Origin: DATKNA01 sp035541595 | Lineage (GTDB): Bacteria > Actinomycetota > Actinomycetes > Actinomycetales > Kineosporiaceae | Direction of reading: 5' to 3' | Length of the DNA: 14,446 nucleotides | NCBI GenBank assembly: GCA_035541595.1 | Contig: DATKNA010000133.1 | Location: forward strand, 1-14,446 | Shown: one piece after another, positions 13,949-14,446 of the stretch | Numbering within the stretch: the stretch's first letter is position 1 | Layout of the letters: every line of letters begins with the position of its first letter | Notes under the pieces: model-generated | Told to the model about the DNA's origin: nothing | The model's database searches: none | What the model saw: only the letters and a program-made list of their open reading frames with translations | Program-made: the position numbers and the translations under genes

Positions 13949-13965
13949 AACGCAGCGTCTGCGTT
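13949..13965. promoter_or_regulatory. AACGCAG-CGT-CTGCGTT dyad, candidate operator
   Basis: Perfect 7-bp arms flank a 3-bp centre, and two further pairs match outside one mismatch. The dyad lies 27-43 bp upstream of the TGGCCA box, a suitable place for an activator or repressor of the small leaderless ORF. Confidence 0.35.
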
Positions 13966-13991
13966 GCTCTCAATCAGTTATCCGAAACCGC

Positions 13992-14021
13992 TGGCCACCC
14001 GCTCCCACACCTCGCTAGTGT
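13992..14021 (+). promoter_or_regulatory. Candidate promoter for a leaderless small ORF
   Basis: TGGCCA (13992-13997) is followed by an 18-bp spacer and TAGTGT (14016-14021). TAGTGT fits the actinobacterial TANNNT -10 pattern, and TGGCCA shares four of six bases with TTGACA. The next 7 nt lead directly to GTG 14029, placing the transcription start at or next to the start codon. Confidence 0.45.
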
Positions 14022-14028
14022 TCTCTCT

Positions 14029-14136
14029 GTGACGACCCGGAGACCGACAGTGATGGCGACCGTGATGGGACTCGCCATGGCGCCCGGCACCGCGCCGGTT
14101 CTGCCCGTCTCAGGTCTCCCTGCTGGGCGCCACTGA
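14029..14136 (+). CDS. Candidate leaderless small ORF, 35 residues, unknown function
   Basis: GTG 14029 to TGA 14134-14136 encodes 35 residues. The start is basic (MTTRRPT), the middle is hydrophobic (VMATVMGLAMAPG), and the C-terminus is Pro/Gly-rich, ending in GRH. There is no Shine-Dalgarno sequence, but a TANNNT -10 box ends 7 nt before the GTG, as for leaderless actinobacterial genes. Three in-frame Met codons (residues 9, 13, 17) could serve as later starts. Downstream come three hairpins, the last terminator-like. It could be a small membrane-interacting peptide or a leader peptide in an RNA regulatory element. No plus-strand gene follows in the window, which argues against classical attenuation unless one lies outside. 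It does not match a family I know. Confidence 0.35.
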   Translation: MTTRRPTVMATVMGLAMAPGTAPVLPVSGLPAGRH

Positions 14137-14148
14137 TCGCGACGTGCA

Positions 14149-14174
14149 GTGACCCGTGCGGCGAACCGGGTCAC
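14149..14174 (+). other. Hairpin after the small ORF (8-bp stem)
   Basis: GTGACCCG (14149-14156) pairs perfectly with CGGGTCAC (14167-14174) around a 10-nt loop. It begins 12 nt after the small ORF's stop and is the first of three hairpins running up to the terminator-like stem at 14219. Confidence 0.4.
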
Positions 14175-14186
14175 CTGCCGCCAGGC

Positions 14187-14210
14187 GGAGCCGTCGGAGG
14201 GGGCGGCTCC
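14187..14210 (+). other. Second hairpin after the small ORF (7-bp stem)
   Basis: GGAGCCG (14187-14193) pairs with CGGCTCC (14204-14210) around a 10-nt, G-rich loop (TCGGAGGGGG). The loop contains an SD-like GGAGGGGG, which the hairpin would display or hide, but no start codon sits at a useful distance. Confidence 0.35.
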
Positions 14211-14218
14211 AGCCGGCA

Positions 14219-14253
14219 GAGAGGGCCGGTCCGAACCACGGGCCGGCCCTCTC
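14219..14253. terminator. Strong inverted repeat, probable transcription terminator
   Basis: GAGAGGGCCGG (14219-14229) and CCGGCCCTCTC (14243-14253) form a perfect 11-bp stem; CCG and CGG inside the 13-nt loop can add three pairs. There is no U-tract, as is common for actinobacterial terminators. It sits between the plus-strand small ORF and the end of the convergent minus-strand gene, so it could serve both. Confidence 0.6.
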
Positions 14254-14276
14254 CCTTGCCCCGGCGCGAGCAAGGG
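14253..14276. terminator. Second adjacent hairpin, probably serving the minus-strand gene
   Basis: CCCTTGC (14253-14259) pairs with GCAAGGG (14270-14276) around a 10-nt loop. It abuts the stem at 14219-14253 and lies 48 bp past the stop of the minus-strand gene that ends at 14325, so the two stems form a tandem hairpin terminator in that direction. Confidence 0.4.
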
Positions 14277-14324
14277 CCTGAGCGGCAGGCGGCCGGGGCG
14301 TCGCGGCGGGTGAGGCGTCCGGGG

Positions 14325-14446
14325 TCAGCCGAGCAGGTGCGCAGCCCAGCGACTGGCGGCCAGTGCGCAGGAGACCGCCAGACCGCTCCACGCCGCCGCC
14401 TCGCCCCACGTCATCACGTCGTCGACGAGCGGGCTCTCGGCCCACG
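14325..14446 (-). CDS. C-terminal end of a protein with a hydrophobic tail (partial, 5' end outside window)
   Basis: The minus-strand frame is open from the window edge to TGA at 14325-14327 and gives 39 full residues. An acidic stretch (WAESPLVDDVMTWGEAAA) is followed by a hydrophobic helix (WSGLAVSCALAASRWAAHLLG). The balanced composition, unlike the Arg-rich translations of the other frames, supports real coding. It may be a membrane-associated protein; the family cannot be told. Confidence 0.5.
   Translation of the reverse strand, partial: WAESPLVDDVMTWGEAAAWSGLAVSCALAASRWAAHLLG

Larger units (their letters stand above)
13123..14028. other. 906-bp stretch without a convincing gene, rich in inverted repeats
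   Basis: Several frames stay open here only because the GC content removes stops. Their translations are dominated by Arg, Pro, Gly and Ala, with no domain I recognise. What can be seen: dyads just upstream of the regulator (13148-13160, 13190-13209), two adjacent strong hairpins (13530-13631), a tandem 10-bp repeat (13824-13843) and a 7-bp dyad (13949-13965) near the promoter of the small ORF. The stretch may hold regulatory DNA, a non-coding RNA or a decayed gene. Confidence 0.55.

Noticed and set aside
13344..14018. Long plus-strand ORFs (224 and 167 codons) in the gap before the small ORF.
   Set aside because: Composition is dominated by Arg, Pro and Ala, there are no motifs or ribosome-binding site, and overlapping frames are equally open. 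They are best explained by low stop frequency at high GC.
14149..14313. Plus-strand ORF of 54 codons starting at GTG 14149.
   Set aside because: It runs through three perfect inverted repeats, has no ribosome-binding site, and its translation is low-complexity. The hairpins explain the sequence better.
1..14446. Mobile element, phage, CRISPR or tRNA genes.
   Set aside because: I saw no transposase or integrase, no regular spacer-repeat array and no tRNA-like cloverleaf. Gene content and GC-rich codon use look uniform across the window.

Overview
The window is a very GC-rich stretch that looks like the chromosome of an actinomycete. Support for this comes from many GTG starts, 4-bp GTGA stop/start overlaps, starts without a Shine-Dalgarno sequence placed just after a TANNNT-like -10 box, a mycothiol-dependent-type enzyme, and a DUF2127 membrane protein. 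The genus cannot be set from sequence reading alone. I see no tRNA, rRNA, CRISPR array, transposase, integrase or phage gene. The content is mostly chromosomal housekeeping and accessory genes.

Layout. Positions 1-69 hold the last codons of a membrane protein, followed closely by a DUF2127 membrane protein (87-938, +). This runs tail-to-tail into a flavin-nucleotide-binding PNPOx-like protein (854-1594, -), with 85 bp of shared coding sequence. An O-methyltransferase (1664-2335, +) diverges from the PNPOx gene. It converges on a two-gene minus-strand operon, murL (3757-5175) then a MurD-type ligase (2351-3760), whose stop and start overlap by 4 bp. On known biochemistry this pair matches the alternative route to D-glutamate in peptidoglycan: a MurD2 adds L-Glu to UDP-MurNAc-L-Ala, and MurL inverts it. 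Divergent from murL is a class I (archaeal-type) lysyl-tRNA synthetase (5283-7040, +), followed after 2 nt by an EamA/DMT transporter (7043-7876, +).

The minus strand then carries a maleylpyruvate-isomerase-family (mycothiol/DinB-fold) protein (7893-8678), a SpoU/TrmH-type RNA 2'-O-methyltransferase (8753-9586), a lone GDP-L-fucose synthase (9643-10602), an APH-fold phosphotransferase (10673-11752) and an XRE-type helix-turn-helix regulator (11749-13122). The last two form a 4-bp-overlapping operon, with the regulator first.

Positions 13123-14028 hold no convincing gene, but they contain several inverted repeats, including two adjacent strong hairpins (13530-13631). At 14029-14136 there is a candidate leaderless 35-codon ORF. 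Its promoter-like sequence ends 7 nt before the GTG, and it is followed by three hairpins, the last of them terminator-like, and then a fourth. This is the least explained part of the window. The window ends in the C-terminus of a minus-strand protein (14325-14446).

The most interesting items are the murL-murD2 pair and the structured region 13.1-14.3 kb. All family calls rest on motifs and remembered family patterns; no database search was run.
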